A stretch of 57,831 nucleotides of DNA, taken from positions 109,472 to 167,302 of the forward strand of contig PEZS01000013.1 in NCBI GenBank assembly GCA_002778785.1, read 5' to 3'. Made by a program: the position numbers and the translations under genes. This document shows positions 27,172-36,257 of the stretch, in pieces; within the stretch, counting starts at the first letter, position 1, and every line of letters starts with the position of its first letter. The notes under the pieces were generated by a model. That model was not told the DNA's origin. It saw only the letters and a list, made by a program, of their open reading frames with translations, and ran no database searches. Source of the DNA: Bdellovibrionales bacterium CG10_big_fil_rev_8_21_14_0_10_45_34. Lineage in GTDB: Bacteria > Bdellovibrionota > Bdellovibrionia > Bdellovibrionales > 1-14-0-10-45-34.

Positions 27172-27316
27172 CGATGGTATTTATAAACCGATTTAAAACG
27201 AATTTGACAGATAGGCGTATTTGTTTTACACTGCGCGTCATACCCAACCTTGTCGTACTGATCCCCTGGTGCCCAACTTGTCCACCACTGTTCTGGACCA
27301 ATAAAGGATGTGATTT

Positions 27317-28390
27317 ATGAGGCCGTTACTATTTTTAGTGACTCTTTTTTTGGTTGAGATCTTGACTGAGTCAGCCCCCGCAAAAGAGAGCGAGCATTTT
27401 GCGAATAGAGTCATCAGTGAGCATGGCATAGATGGCGAAGCTGCGAATCGATTGAAGTCTCTTCTCATGAACTCTGAAGCCACTCGCAATATTGGCACAG
27501 AAGATTTGAATGAATTCAAAGGTCCAAACCAATCTGTTCATCCCGCAAGCCGCAGCTCCTGTGTGAAGAAGGTATTGGATACGGGATTGATTAAACCCAA
27601 TCCTCAATTCGAGAAAATCTGCGGCGCTAAATGGATGGCGCCTGTACCAGAGGTCGGCGGCACCACTGCTAATGCAAGAGTTTGCATGGATCAATTTGAA
27701 TTCCCCAACATCCCTTGCGAATATCCGCTCGTTTGGTCCCCCGCTTCACTCGCTAAGCAAGTCTGTGAGACTATGGGTAAACGCGTGTGCAACTCTCACG
27801 AGTGGGAGGGCGCCTGTGCCGGCGGCATTGAGGTGAATGATCCTTATTTGTTTTCGGACACCTCTTTGCAATCGCGACGCGCTCGTTACAATCAGAGCCG
27901 TGATCGCGTTTGGGCTTTTAACTGGAATCCAGAGTTGAGCAATATTTTCTCTCGTGAAGTTTTCTCTCACGACATTTGCGGAATCTACTCGCCTAACGAC
28001 CCTGATATGGAGCCAGAGATTTTAAGTTCTCCTGGGCGTTACTATAACACCATCGGAAAGTCGTTGGCGTGTCACACAATGAACTCCGACTACAAAAGCT
28101 GCGGCACAAATACTTGGCCAGCAGGTATGAAACATCTTTGTAGAACCCAAAATGAAATCTACGATTTACACGGCAATGTGGCTGAGGTCGTAAACTTTCC
28201 TCAAACCAAAGAAGGAATTGCCAGAGGTAAAACAACTGATTTTACCGAGCGAAAAGGTTCATTTTTTGTTGTTCGAAAAACCTACCCTGACGACTGTCGC
28301 GTCAGGCAGCCCTACGAGCACTTTAAAGAGTTTGCCACAGATCGACACTCCTACTACCAAGAGGGCTTCCGTTGCTGCAAAGATCTCTAA
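27317..28390 (+). CDS. Secreted formylglycine-generating-enzyme-like (SUMF1) protein
   Basis: Predicted 357-aa protein with an N-terminal signal peptide (about 1-22, ending APAKE). The rest resembles the FGE-sulfatase/SUMF1 fold: VCMDQFEFPN near the start, GKRVCNSHEWEGACAGG, then YDLHGNVAEVV and a final EGFRCC. Many Cys suggest disulfides in the periplasm. True formylglycine enzymes oxidise a sulfatase Cys, but many bacterial members have other or no known activity and no sulfatase gene is nearby, so activity is not claimed. ATG 27317 follows AAAGGA. Confidence 0.8.
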   Translation: MRPLLFLVTLFLVEILTESAPAKESEHFANRVISEHGIDGEAANRLKSLLMNSEATRNIGTEDLNEFKGPNQSVHPASRSSCVKKVLDTGLIKPNPQFEKICGAKWMAPVPEVGGTTANARVCMDQFEFPNIPCEYPLVWSPASLAKQVCETMGKRVCNSHEWEGACAGGIEVNDPYLFSDTSLQSRRARYNQSRDRVWAFNWNPELSNIFSREVFSHDICGIYSPNDPDMEPEILSSPGRYYNTIGKSLACHTMNSDYKSCGTNTWPAGMKHLCRTQNEIYDLHGNVAEVVNFPQTKEGIARGKTTDFTERKGSFFVVRKTYPDDCRVRQPYEHFKEFATDRHSYYQEGFRCCKDL

Positions 28391-28485
28391 CAAAAGGTAC
28401 GGAGTCACTTGTGGGACTGCCCGCGTCACTCTTCGACGTTGCCACACCATCTGCCTGTGGCCTTTCATTTGCACTGCTCTAGTGT

Positions 28486-29319
28486 ATGACCTCTCCTAAA
28501 CGCTTTATCCGGCGTCACGCCAAAACGCTGTCAATTTTTGTCTATGCCCTCTATATAAACTTCCCATCATACCTTTTTGCAACTGAAGTCCACCAGCTTT
28601 GCAACATACTTACTGCTGGCTCGCCCCAGGGTATTGTAAATGGCCTAAGGTCATACTCTGCAAACCACCAACGCCCCTTAGAGCCTACGTCCCTTTGGCA
28701 TAATGCAAAGTTACTTTTGCAAGATGGGAACCTTCACGATTTACTTGAATCAACTCCTGTCTGGCTGCGCTTGGACCAAATGGACCCGAACTCAAAAGTG
28801 GTAGTGTTTGTTGGATCCCAGCGGCAGGAAGATCCAAACAGCACACACAGGACTAGTTACGAAGGCGGGCAAGTAGCAACCACGAGTCTTATTAAATATT
28901 TAGTGCCAACTGTGACGTCCGCAAAACCGAAATTCGACGAAGAGGCCTTTCAAAGAGACAATGCGTTTGTTCTTAATGAGCATTTTCACCACAGCAGGTT
29001 AGTTCATTTTTTAGACAAGCTGCGGATGCCAACTTTTCTAATTGGACAAATAATTGCCATTGGTTCGCAGTTTTTACCAGGCGATGTATTGCCCTACTGG
29101 ATTCCTGCCCTTGGAGGGGTTGCAGTCAGCATGCTGACTCTTGAACTGAGAGATAGAATTGGCGGCAGAGAATACATTAGCCATATCGTCGATGTAATAA
29201 AATCGAAGTTTGTGGATTCTAACAACGAGGTGTTATTCGTGATTGCAGAGCGCCCTGAAGAGCCCTTCATTGAGAGGGCATTGGTTCGCCTGGGATTTGA
29301 TAAAATCACTCCAGAGTGA
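28486..29319 (+). CDS. Unknown membrane-associated protein
   Basis: Predicted 277-aa protein. An N-terminal hydrophobic stretch (about 15-31, ending LFA) could be a signal peptide or anchor. A second, longer hydrophobic region (about 180-220) looks like a membrane hairpin. The segment between includes VVVFVGSQRQEDPNS. No family was recognised. It lies 95 bp downstream of the SUMF1-like gene on the same strand and could be co-transcribed. ATG 28486 lacks a clear ribosome site, so the start is tentative. Confidence 0.6.
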   Translation: MTSPKRFIRRHAKTLSIFVYALYINFPSYLFATEVHQLCNILTAGSPQGIVNGLRSYSANHQRPLEPTSLWHNAKLLLQDGNLHDLLESTPVWLRLDQMDPNSKVVVFVGSQRQEDPNSTHRTSYEGGQVATTSLIKYLVPTVTSAKPKFDEEAFQRDNAFVLNEHFHHSRLVHFLDKLRMPTFLIGQIIAIGSQFLPGDVLPYWIPALGGVAVSMLTLELRDRIGGREYISHIVDVIKSKFVDSNNEVLFVIAERPEEPFIERALVRLGFDKITPE

Positions 29320-29382
29320 AAGAGATTAAAATCTCCCGCAAAATTCTATTAAGTGAGAGCCAAAAACTCCCCATGCAATCCC

Positions 29383-30282
29383 TTAGTTCAAGCTATTGCG
29401 CTTCACTTCGGCGAGGATTTGCTCGAGACGATCGGGGGAGACGTAATACATTTTGCCGCAGAATTCGCAGTTAATCTGAGTTTGTTTTCTTTCTTGAACC
29501 ATATCAATCAAAGTCTCAATACCTAAAAGCGACAAAGTGTTTTCTACCTTTTCTTGTGAGCAGCGGCAGTCGTATTTCAAATCGTAATCATGCGGCAGTT
29601 CAATAACGTCGAACCCCTTAATAAACGGCGCAATCAATTGCCTAGCTGCGACTCCCGATTCTAGCAAAGCCGTCAACGACTTCACGTTTGCAGCATTCGT
29701 TTCGAGCGTCTCGATGACCTTTGCATGAGCGCCCGGCATAACCTCCACCAGGACTCCCCCGGCACATCTCACCCGCCCTGAAGAATCCAGCGAAACCGAC
29801 AAAGCAACCACCGAAGGCACTTGCTGCGACTGCATCAAATAATAAGCGATGTCGTCACCGACTTCCCCGGTCTGAAGCTCCACTGTGCCAGAAAATTCTT
29901 GCGCAGCGGCATTCGTACGAGTCACAACGCTAAGTAAACCAATACCAACCGCACCCCGAATATCTAATGTGCCATCGGGCTTTCTGACATCGCAATTGGG
30001 CTGAGGCGTGTACGCCCTCACTGAGCCCTCATGAGTCGCTTCGACAAAAAGTTTTTCTAAAGGGCCGTTGGATCTAATATAAATGCCCACGGTGCAGCCG
30101 GACTTCATGTGACTCGCCATTAAAAGGCTACCGATCATGGCCCTACCCGCCACTACGGTGGCAACGGGATACGTCCCTAGGGTCGTTCGCATTTCTTCGA
30201 CAACGCCCGTAGCAATAACGGCGCTGACCCGTACCTCGCCTTCTTTGGATAGGTAACGATAAACTTTTTCAACTTGGGCCAT
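29383..30282 (-). CDS. hslO: Hsp33 redox-regulated chaperone
   Basis: A 299-aa cytoplasmic holdase chaperone activated by oxidation. The C-terminal zinc-binding switch is complete: CRC (239-241), then about 30 residues, then CEFC (272-275). The N-terminal domain has the usual GEVRVSAV strand and the ATVVAGRAMIGSLLMASHMK region. Length matches the family. ATG 30282 starts close to, and divergent from, the FAH-family gene. Confidence 0.95.
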   Translation of the reverse strand: MAQVEKVYRYLSKEGEVRVSAVIATGVVEEMRTTLGTYPVATVVAGRAMIGSLLMASHMKSGCTVGIYIRSNGPLEKLFVEATHEGSVRAYTPQPNCDVRKPDGTLDIRGAVGIGLLSVVTRTNAAAQEFSGTVELQTGEVGDDIAYYLMQSQQVPSVVALSVSLDSSGRVRCAGGVLVEVMPGAHAKVIETLETNAANVKSLTALLESGVAARQLIAPFIKGFDVIELPHDYDLKYDCRCSQEKVENTLSLLGIETLIDMVQERKQTQINCEFCGKMYYVSPDRLEQILAEVKRNSLN

Positions 30283-30348
30283 GCCTAAAGGATATTGTCG
30301 TTTTTGGCGCTTTACAAGCCGAAACCCCTCGGCGATAGTTTTCGGGCC

Positions 30349-30960
30349 ATGAACCCTAAATCAACGAGTGAACTATCCCCCCAAAATATCTGGTGCGTTG
30401 GACGCAACTACTCTGAACATGCAAAAGAGATGAACGCTCCCGCACCAACAGAGCCGTTTATTTTTCTCAAATCCGGAGGCTGCCTTGACCTCTCAAATCA
30501 AATTGTGATTCCCACCTTCACACAAGATCTTCATCACGAAGTCGAAGTCGTATTTGAAATCGATGAAAATCTCAGGCCCTCAAACTATGGTCTTGGTATC
30601 GACTTAACCGCAAGAGATGTGCAATCGATTGCGAAAAAAGAGGGCAAGCCTTGGACGCTGGCAAAATCTTTTACGGGCAGCTGCAAAATCGCTTTTTTAA
30701 GTAAAGTTGTGGAACTCACTGAAGTTGAATCTACTTGGTTTTCTCTTAAGAACAACGGTGAGATCCGGCAGAGAGGCAAGCTCCAAGACGCTCTTTTTGA
30801 TATTGGTCAGATCGTCGATTTTCTGACTCCAAGATTTCCGATCAAAAAGGGAGATATTGTTATGACCGGCACGCCATCGGGTGTTTCGGCTTTAAAAAAG
30901 GGTGACTGCGTGGAGCTTTATTGGAATGAAAGCAAAGTTGCCGATTGGGGAGTTATATGA
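30349..30960 (+). CDS. Fumarylacetoacetate hydrolase family protein
   Basis: A 203-aa FAH-fold enzyme. Visible family features: NIWCVGRNYSEHAKEM at the start of the domain, the metal-binding acids HHEVEVVFEID, LTARDVQ, KSFTGSC, a FDIGQIVDFLT helix and MTGTPSGV near the end. Short members like this often act as acylpyruvate hydrolases, oxaloacetate decarboxylases or tautomerases; the substrate is unresolved. I chose ATG 30349; a TTG at 30295 would add 18 residues. Its stop overlaps the start of putA (ATGA), so the two are translationally coupled. Confidence 0.85.
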   Translation: MNPKSTSELSPQNIWCVGRNYSEHAKEMNAPAPTEPFIFLKSGGCLDLSNQIVIPTFTQDLHHEVEVVFEIDENLRPSNYGLGIDLTARDVQSIAKKEGKPWTLAKSFTGSCKIAFLSKVVELTEVESTWFSLKNNGEIRQRGKLQDALFDIGQIVDFLTPRFPIKKGDIVMTGTPSGVSALKKGDCVELYWNESKVADWGVI

Positions 30961-33900
30961 ATTTAGATTCGTTTTTAAAATCCAAAAAAAAAACCACTAT
31001 GCCAATTGATAGGCATTCAGACGTTACCGAAAAATTATCAGGAGAGCCACCAATGGCAACAGACCCTACGAGCAATGCCACTAAAGCCGACCAGCGAGAA
31101 GAATTTAGACAAGAACGAATACGTGAAATTGGAGAAACCATTTTTAGAAACATGGACTCCGAAGGCATGAGTCTCTTCAAAAAGGACTGGTGGTACGGGC
31201 GAATCATGGAATGGAGTATGAAGAACGAAGCGTTTAAAACTCAGATGTTTCGCTTTGTCGATGTTCTCCCCTACCTGGAGACTTCCGATGAAGTCTTACG
31301 GCACCTCAAAGAATATTTTTCTTCAGAAAAAGAAGAGATACCATCCATCTTCAATGTCGGACTCGGCATCGGTTCGCTGGCTCCGGGGCTTATGGCCGCA
31401 GCTGTTAAGAAAAATATTGTGCAAATGGCAAAATTGTTTATTGCCGGCGAATCGCCTCAAGAAACCTTCGAGGTGCTCAAGAAAAGCCGCAAACGTAACC
31501 TTGCCTTTACGGTTGATATACTGGGTGAAGTGGCCGTTAGCGAGCCAGAGGCGAATTCTTACCAAGAGAAATATCTTGATCTTATTCGCTATCTTTCAGC
31601 CTCGGTTCGCGACTGGAAGAAAAATGATCTACTAGACACAGAGGCAGCGGGCGCCATTCCCATTGCCAATGTCTCTGTAAAACTATCTAGCCTCTACTCG
31701 CAAATTAACGTCAAGTCGTGGAGACAATCGGCAGACACTATCAAAGAGCGACTTCGCCCTCTTCTTCGAGAAGCCATTCGCGGCGAAGTGTTTGTAAACC
31801 TAGATATGGAGCACTATGGGGTAAAAGATCTCACCCTTGATGTTTTTGAGGAGTTGATGAGGGAACCTGAGTTTGCAGCTTACCCTCACTTCGGCGTCGT
31901 TATTCAGGCCTACCTTAAGGATTCTCTGGCAGATACCGAGCGCATGATAGCATTTGCAAAAAAGCGCGGCGTTCCGTTTACAATTCGCCTCGTTAAAGGG
32001 GCTTATTGGGATTCGGAGTGGATTGAATCAAAACAAAAAAACTGGCCAATCCCTGTATTCGAGGAGAAGTCCCACAGCGATTACAATTACGAAGCCTGCG
32101 CTAAACAGCTGCTATCAAACTATCCCCACATTCGTGTCGCTCTTGGTAGCCACAACGTGCGATCAATTGCCGCAGCCATAGAGTATGCAAGGTCGATTGG
32201 ACTTCCGGATTCTGCCTACGAAGTTCAAATGCTTTTTGGAATGGCAGAACCAATTAAACAGTCACTCATAAAGTTAGGTTTTCGCCTGCGCGAGTACGTG
32301 CCAATGGGCGAGCTCATACCTGGCATGGCCTACCTTGTAAGAAGATTGCTAGAGAACACCTCAAATCAAAGTTTCTTGCGATCTAAATTCGCAGAAGGTG
32401 TCGAAGCTCAGAAACTTCTTGCTCCACCGGAAGGCCCCCATAAGCTTCCTTCACCTACCATTACTTCTGGGTTTGAAAACTGCGCCAATCTGGATTTTGC
32501 TCTTAAAGAAGAACGAAACAAATTCGAAGAAGCACTTTCTCGCATAGAGATGACACTTCCGATAGAAGTGCCCACAATCATTTCGACAAAAGCTTCAATG
32601 AACGCTGAAGTTTTAACGGTAGCGAATCCCGCTCGCAGCTCTCAAATTGTGGCTAAAGTTTCTTTATCAAACATAGAGCAGGCCGAAGAAGCGTTAAGGC
32701 TCGCCGAAGCTGCTCAGAAAGAATGGGCGAAACGAACGATTTCTTACAGAGCGAAAGAACTTCGAAAGCTCGCCGATATGATGGAGGCTCGTAGGTATGA
32801 CCTTGCAGCACTCATGGTGATAGAAGCTGCTAAACCTTGGGCCGAGGCCGATGGCGATGTAACAGAAGCCATTGATTTTTGCCGCTACTACGCAGATCTT
32901 GCCGAAAAAGCTTTAACACCACAGCGCGTGGGGCGGGCACCAGGAGAGCTCAGCTTGCTTGAGCATGTTCCTCGCGGAGTATGCGTGGTAATAGCACCCT
33001 GGAATTTTCCGCTAGCGATTCTGATCGGAATGGTAGCGGGAGCTCTCGTTTCAGGTAACTCTGTAATACTTAAACCTGCGGAGCAAACGAGCGCGATTGC
33101 TTTTAGACTTGTGGAGCTTTTGCTCAAATTCGATATTCAAAAAGATGTTGTTCAATTTTTACCTGGCAAAGGTGAGGTTGTTGGTGACTACCTCGCTCGA
33201 TCAATAAAAACTTCTATAATTGCTTTTACGGGATCTCGAGAAGTAGGACTTCACTTGGTAAGGGTTGCATCGCAAGTGGAACCTGGCCAACGCTTTGTCA
33301 AAAAATGCATCATTGAAATGGGCGGAAAGAACGCTTTGATTGTCGATACCGATGCGGACCTAGATGAAGCCATAAAGGGTATCTTGTACTCAGCGTTTGG
33401 CTTTTCGGGGCAAAAGTGTTCTGCGCTCAGCCGGCTTATTGTGCTTGAAGGAATTTACGATCGCCTTCTTTCAAGGCTCATCGAAGCAGCAAAGAGTTTA
33501 AGTTTCGGCGATCCTAAAGATCCTTTCTATTTTGCAGGCCCCGTCATTGATGATGAATCGAGGCGGCGAATCGAAAGCTTGATTGCTCGCGCTAAAGCAG
33601 GGGGTGCCTCTGCCATCTTCGAAGCTAATGTTCCAAACACGGGTTCATTTGTAAAACCTACGATTTTTGTAAATGTGTCGCCACAAATGGAGATCGCGCG
33701 CGAAGAAGTCTTCGGACCAGTTTTAGCAGTGTTAAAAGTTAGAGATCTCGACGAAGCCCTACTTGTTGCCAATGATGTTGACTATGGCCTTACCGGGGGG
33801 ATTTACTCTCGCAGCCCAGCTAACATCGCACGTGTGAAGAACGAACTTCATGTTGGGAACGTGTACATCAACCGAGGAATCACAGGCGCCATGGTTGAGC

Positions 33901-34046
33901 GGCATCCATTTGGTGGTTTTAAAATGTCGGGCTTAGGTAGTAAGACAGGTGGCCCAGAGTATCTTTTTGAATTCACAGTTCCTAAAGTCTCAACTGAAAA
34001 CACCACCCGCCGCGGATTTTCACCAAAACTCGACGGCGACGCCTAA
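30957..34046 (+). CDS. putA: Bifunctional proline dehydrogenase / glutamate-semialdehyde dehydrogenase
   Basis: A 1029-aa two-step enzyme that oxidises proline to glutamate. The N-terminal half is the flavin proline dehydrogenase barrel (IRLVKGAYWDSEW, GSHN, QMLFGM and REYVPMGELIPGMAYLVRR motifs). The C-terminal half is an aldehyde dehydrogenase with E787 in IEMGGKNA and nucleophile C821 in GQKCSALSR. There is no ribbon-helix-helix DNA-binding domain, so it is not an autoregulator like E. coli PutA. ATG 30957 overlaps the previous stop and has GGGGAG upstream. The role is growth on proline as carbon, nitrogen and electron source, plausible for an amino-acid-consuming lifestyle. Confidence 0.95.
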   Translation: MNLDSFLKSKKKTTMPIDRHSDVTEKLSGEPPMATDPTSNATKADQREEFRQERIREIGETIFRNMDSEGMSLFKKDWWYGRIMEWSMKNEAFKTQMFRFVDVLPYLETSDEVLRHLKEYFSSEKEEIPSIFNVGLGIGSLAPGLMAAAVKKNIVQMAKLFIAGESPQETFEVLKKSRKRNLAFTVDILGEVAVSEPEANSYQEKYLDLIRYLSASVRDWKKNDLLDTEAAGAIPIANVSVKLSSLYSQINVKSWRQSADTIKERLRPLLREAIRGEVFVNLDMEHYGVKDLTLDVFEELMREPEFAAYPHFGVVIQAYLKDSLADTERMIAFAKKRGVPFTIRLVKGAYWDSEWIESKQKNWPIPVFEEKSHSDYNYEACAKQLLSNYPHIRVALGSHNVRSIAAAIEYARSIGLPDSAYEVQMLFGMAEPIKQSLIKLGFRLREYVPMGELIPGMAYLVRRLLENTSNQSFLRSKFAEGVEAQKLLAPPEGPHKLPSPTITSGFENCANLDFALKEERNKFEEALSRIEMTLPIEVPTIISTKASMNAEVLTVANPARSSQIVAKVSLSNIEQAEEALRLAEAAQKEWAKRTISYRAKELRKLADMMEARRYDLAALMVIEAAKPWAEADGDVTEAIDFCRYYADLAEKALTPQRVGRAPGELSLLEHVPRGVCVVIAPWNFPLAILIGMVAGALVSGNSVILKPAEQTSAIAFRLVELLLKFDIQKDVVQFLPGKGEVVGDYLARSIKTSIIAFTGSREVGLHLVRVASQVEPGQRFVKKCIIEMGGKNALIVDTDADLDEAIKGILYSAFGFSGQKCSALSRLIVLEGIYDRLLSRLIEAAKSLSFGDPKDPFYFAGPVIDDESRRRIESLIARAKAGGASAIFEANVPNTGSFVKPTIFVNVSPQMEIAREEVFGPVLAVLKVRDLDEALLVANDVDYGLTGGIYSRSPANIARVKNELHVGNVYINRGITGAMVERHPFGGFKMSGLGSKTGGPEYLFEFTVPKVSTENTTRRGFSPKLDGDA

Positions 34047-34054
34047 GGCGTCGC
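34036..34054 (+). repeat. Hairpin with the putA stop codon in its loop
   Basis: GCGACGCC (34036-34043) and GGCGTCGC (34047-34054) form a perfect 8-bp stem; the 3-base loop is the TAA stop codon of putA. A further GACGCC lies at 34061-34066, allowing an alternative pairing. No T tract follows. Confidence 0.6.
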
Positions 34055-34069
34055 ACCCAAGACGCCTAG

Positions 34070-34167
34070 GTGCCAGGTCCTAAACGTGGTCACAGCATGT
34101 CATCCTTAAGAGGGCGACTCCTAACGCTTCCTGATCCTAAATGTGGTCACAGCATGTCATCCTTAAG
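34070..34167 (+). repeat. Dispersed motif copy 3 and a 32-bp direct repeat
   Basis: GTGCCAGGTCCT occurs at 34070-34081. A 32-bp element starts within it at 34079-34110 and recurs at 34136-34167 with one mismatch (AAACGTGG versus AAATGTGG), a 57-bp period. It fills the gap between the convergent putA and DUF1275 genes. Confidence 0.8.
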
Positions 34168-34174
34168 CGGCGTC

Positions 34175-34912
34175 CTATCTCTTGCTTCGTATGACTTGAA
34201 AGTAAAATGCCATGGCAAATAGGCCCCCTGAAATCAAACAAGGTAAAATGAATCCGCGAAATTGCCACGCACGAAAAATCGGAACACCGACGAGTGAGCC
34301 AAAGAAAAAAGAAAGAATTATCCCTACGCGCATCACATTTGCGGAGCCCTCGGCTTCCACGCCTTTTATGTGATTTCGGTTGAGTATCCGCACAAGACCG
34401 ATCCCAAGATCAGTGACAAGACCCGTAATATGGGTTGTTCGTACAATTGATTTAGATACTAACGTGACCATTCCATTTTGCACTCCGCAGATAAAGCACA
34501 AAAGCATCGCCAGTGAGTATATCTGAATAGTCGAATCCGCCGATCCAAACTTGCCAAAGACATTGTTAAAACCAAGTACAGCGGTAGTAAGAGTCATTAA
34601 AAACAGAAACCCGAAAACGATGTAATACTTAGGCTTTTTATTTTTTTTAATTCTAAGGTCAACTAAAACGCCACTTCCGACGGAGCCCATTAAGAATGCC
34701 ATCAACATTAAAATTAGCGCAAATGCGTGACCCTGTTGATTTGACTCAAACTCCAAAGATGCAAGCGATGCATATCCGGTGACGTGAGAGACAAAGGTCT
34801 GACAGGCTAACAGACCCCCTATGTTGATGACGCCAGCCTGAAAGGCCAAGAGCATCCAAATAGCTAAGTTAGGGCGTGTGTACGTAGATATGTTTTCGTT
34901 GCCAAAGAGCAT
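34175..34912 (-). CDS. DUF1275 (YoaK family) membrane protein
   Basis: Predicted 245-aa inner-membrane protein with about six hydrophobic segments. It has family-like features: an early GVINIGGLL with VSHVTGYA, and a mid-protein CGVQNGMVT. Function of the DUF1275 family is not established. ATG 34912 has GGAGGG upstream. It lies 28 bp after the LysR-type regulator gene on the same strand and is likely co-transcribed with it. Confidence 0.8.
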   Translation of the reverse strand: MLFGNENISTYTRPNLAIWMLLAFQAGVINIGGLLACQTFVSHVTGYASLASLEFESNQQGHAFALILMLMAFLMGSVGSGVLVDLRIKKNKKPKYYIVFGFLFLMTLTTAVLGFNNVFGKFGSADSTIQIYSLAMLLCFICGVQNGMVTLVSKSIVRTTHITGLVTDLGIGLVRILNRNHIKGVEAEGSANVMRVGIILSFFFGSLVGVPIFRAWQFRGFILPCLISGGLFAMAFYFQVIRSKR

Positions 34913-34940
34913 GACGAGGATCCCTCCAACAGATGCTATA

Positions 34941-35825
34941 TCATGACTCGCATCTAAGCTTACAAAAGTTTCGGATGCACTTAGTAATTTTCTTCACGAC
35001 AAAGTCTTCCTTCGCTCCGTCTCTTAAGATCACATAAACTTTCTTCTCAAAAGAGCCCAGGCCCGAAGGTTTTTTCAGCTCCCCTAAGCGAAAGGCGACA
35101 GGCAAAGTTTGATTTACCAAAGCAATGAGAGGCTTTGGGAAATAGCCAACAGCCTTGCCACTAGTGCAAAGCTGAATTGCAGTCTCTAGCAGTGATACCC
35201 TGTACTTTTGATTTCTCGCAATCTTATGATTGGGCCAGCCATCTAGACCTTTTACCTCGGTGATGACGGAGTCAATTGGCAAAGCTGGTACCACGAAAGG
35301 AAGTTCGTCAAAACGGTGATTTATAAACTGGGATACCCTACCAAAAATGGCCATCGGCATTCTTCCAGCTTCTAAAATCTGTAGTCCTTGCAAGGGCACA
35401 GGCTCGTAGGTGATCCCTATATCCACTTTTTCTTTTATTAGTGCATTTTCCAGCTCACCTGGTACAAGCTCTTGAATCAAAAACTTTTCGTTTTCAAACT
35501 CCGGCACGATCATTTGAGAAAAAAAGTAAGTCGAGAAAACCTCGAACGTTCCAACTCGGATTTCCGAACTCTTTTTTTCGTTGGAATGCAAAAATGCATC
35601 AAAGTGTTCTAAAAACTCAATCGCTTTTGGATAGAATGTCTTACCCCTTTCTGTCAGAACAATTCCTCTTCCGTGTTTTTGAAACAATGCATATCCAAGT
35701 TCCGATTCGAGCACCTTAATAGACTTAAATAGGCCACTATGGGTCACATTCAGAAGTTGAGAAGCATTCCTCAGGTTTAGAGTCTCAGCTACCACACAAA
35801 ATTGACGAACTCGATTGGTTTCCAT
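34941..35825 (-). CDS. LysR-family transcriptional regulator
   Basis: Predicted 294-aa regulator. An N-terminal winged helix-turn-helix (about residues 4-62: RQFCVVAETLNLRNASQLLN, then GLFKSIKVLE, ELGYALFQKHGRG) is followed by a periplasmic-binding-protein-like effector domain. ATG 35825 places the helix-turn-helix at the usual position; a longer frame to 35888 adds a non-family leader. The gene is divergent from a 52-aa secreted peptide starting 81 bp away, the classical arrangement of a LysR target, and it shares an operon with the DUF1275 gene. The effector is unknown. Confidence 0.85.
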   Translation of the reverse strand: METNRVRQFCVVAETLNLRNASQLLNVTHSGLFKSIKVLESELGYALFQKHGRGIVLTERGKTFYPKAIEFLEHFDAFLHSNEKKSSEIRVGTFEVFSTYFFSQMIVPEFENEKFLIQELVPGELENALIKEKVDIGITYEPVPLQGLQILEAGRMPMAIFGRVSQFINHRFDELPFVVPALPIDSVITEVKGLDGWPNHKIARNQKYRVSLLETAIQLCTSGKAVGYFPKPLIALVNQTLPVAFRLGELKKPSGLGSFEKKVYVILRDGAKEDFVVKKITKCIRNFCKLRCES

Positions 35826-35906
35826 TAGGAAACATATACTCCAATAGTTTCCATTTTGTGAACATTTATTTAAGAGTAATGTTCTCACAACACAAAAGGG
35901 GGAAAT

Positions 35907-36065
35907 ATGAATGCATTTCTTACTGTTCTAGTAACTACCTGCCTACTTGGCTCGGTCGCAGCGGCTCAACTTTCAAAGACTGTTGTCGCCGTGGGAATGA
36001 GACTTTCGACTGACGCGAAGCCTTTACGCTTGACGAGTGTTTGTAATATTATTTTCGAAGTATAA
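35907..36065 (+). CDS. Small secreted peptide, 52 aa
   Basis: A short frame: ATG 35907 is preceded by a strong AGGGGGA site at good spacing and translates to 52 residues. The first 20 are a convincing signal peptide (MNAFLTVLVTTCLLGSVAAA). The mature part would be about 32 residues with one Cys. It is divergent from the LysR regulator and could be its target. It might also be the 5' remnant of a longer secreted-protein gene cut short by rearrangement near the HNH gene. Confidence 0.5.
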   Translation: MNAFLTVLVTTCLLGSVAAAQLSKTVVAVGMRLSTDAKPLRLTSVCNIIFEV

Positions 36066-36257
36066 TTGAGTCGAAGGTCACATGTTTGCGTCAGCTCTAT
36101 AATCGCAGAGGCCGGAGCCTGACACTCGTTTAAGCTCCGTTTGTCCCGCTTGTGGCAGATCTTTTCATCGCCCATCCTGAGCTTTTATAGAGCGAAAAAT
36201 CAGCGTTTCAAAACCAGGTGTAGAATGCATCGAAACCAAAAACGCGAAGGAGATGCG

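Noticed and set aside
27317-28390. Genuine sulfatase-activating enzyme
   Set aside because: The fold is likely, but no sulfatase is encoded in the window and many family members have other roles, so activity is not assigned.
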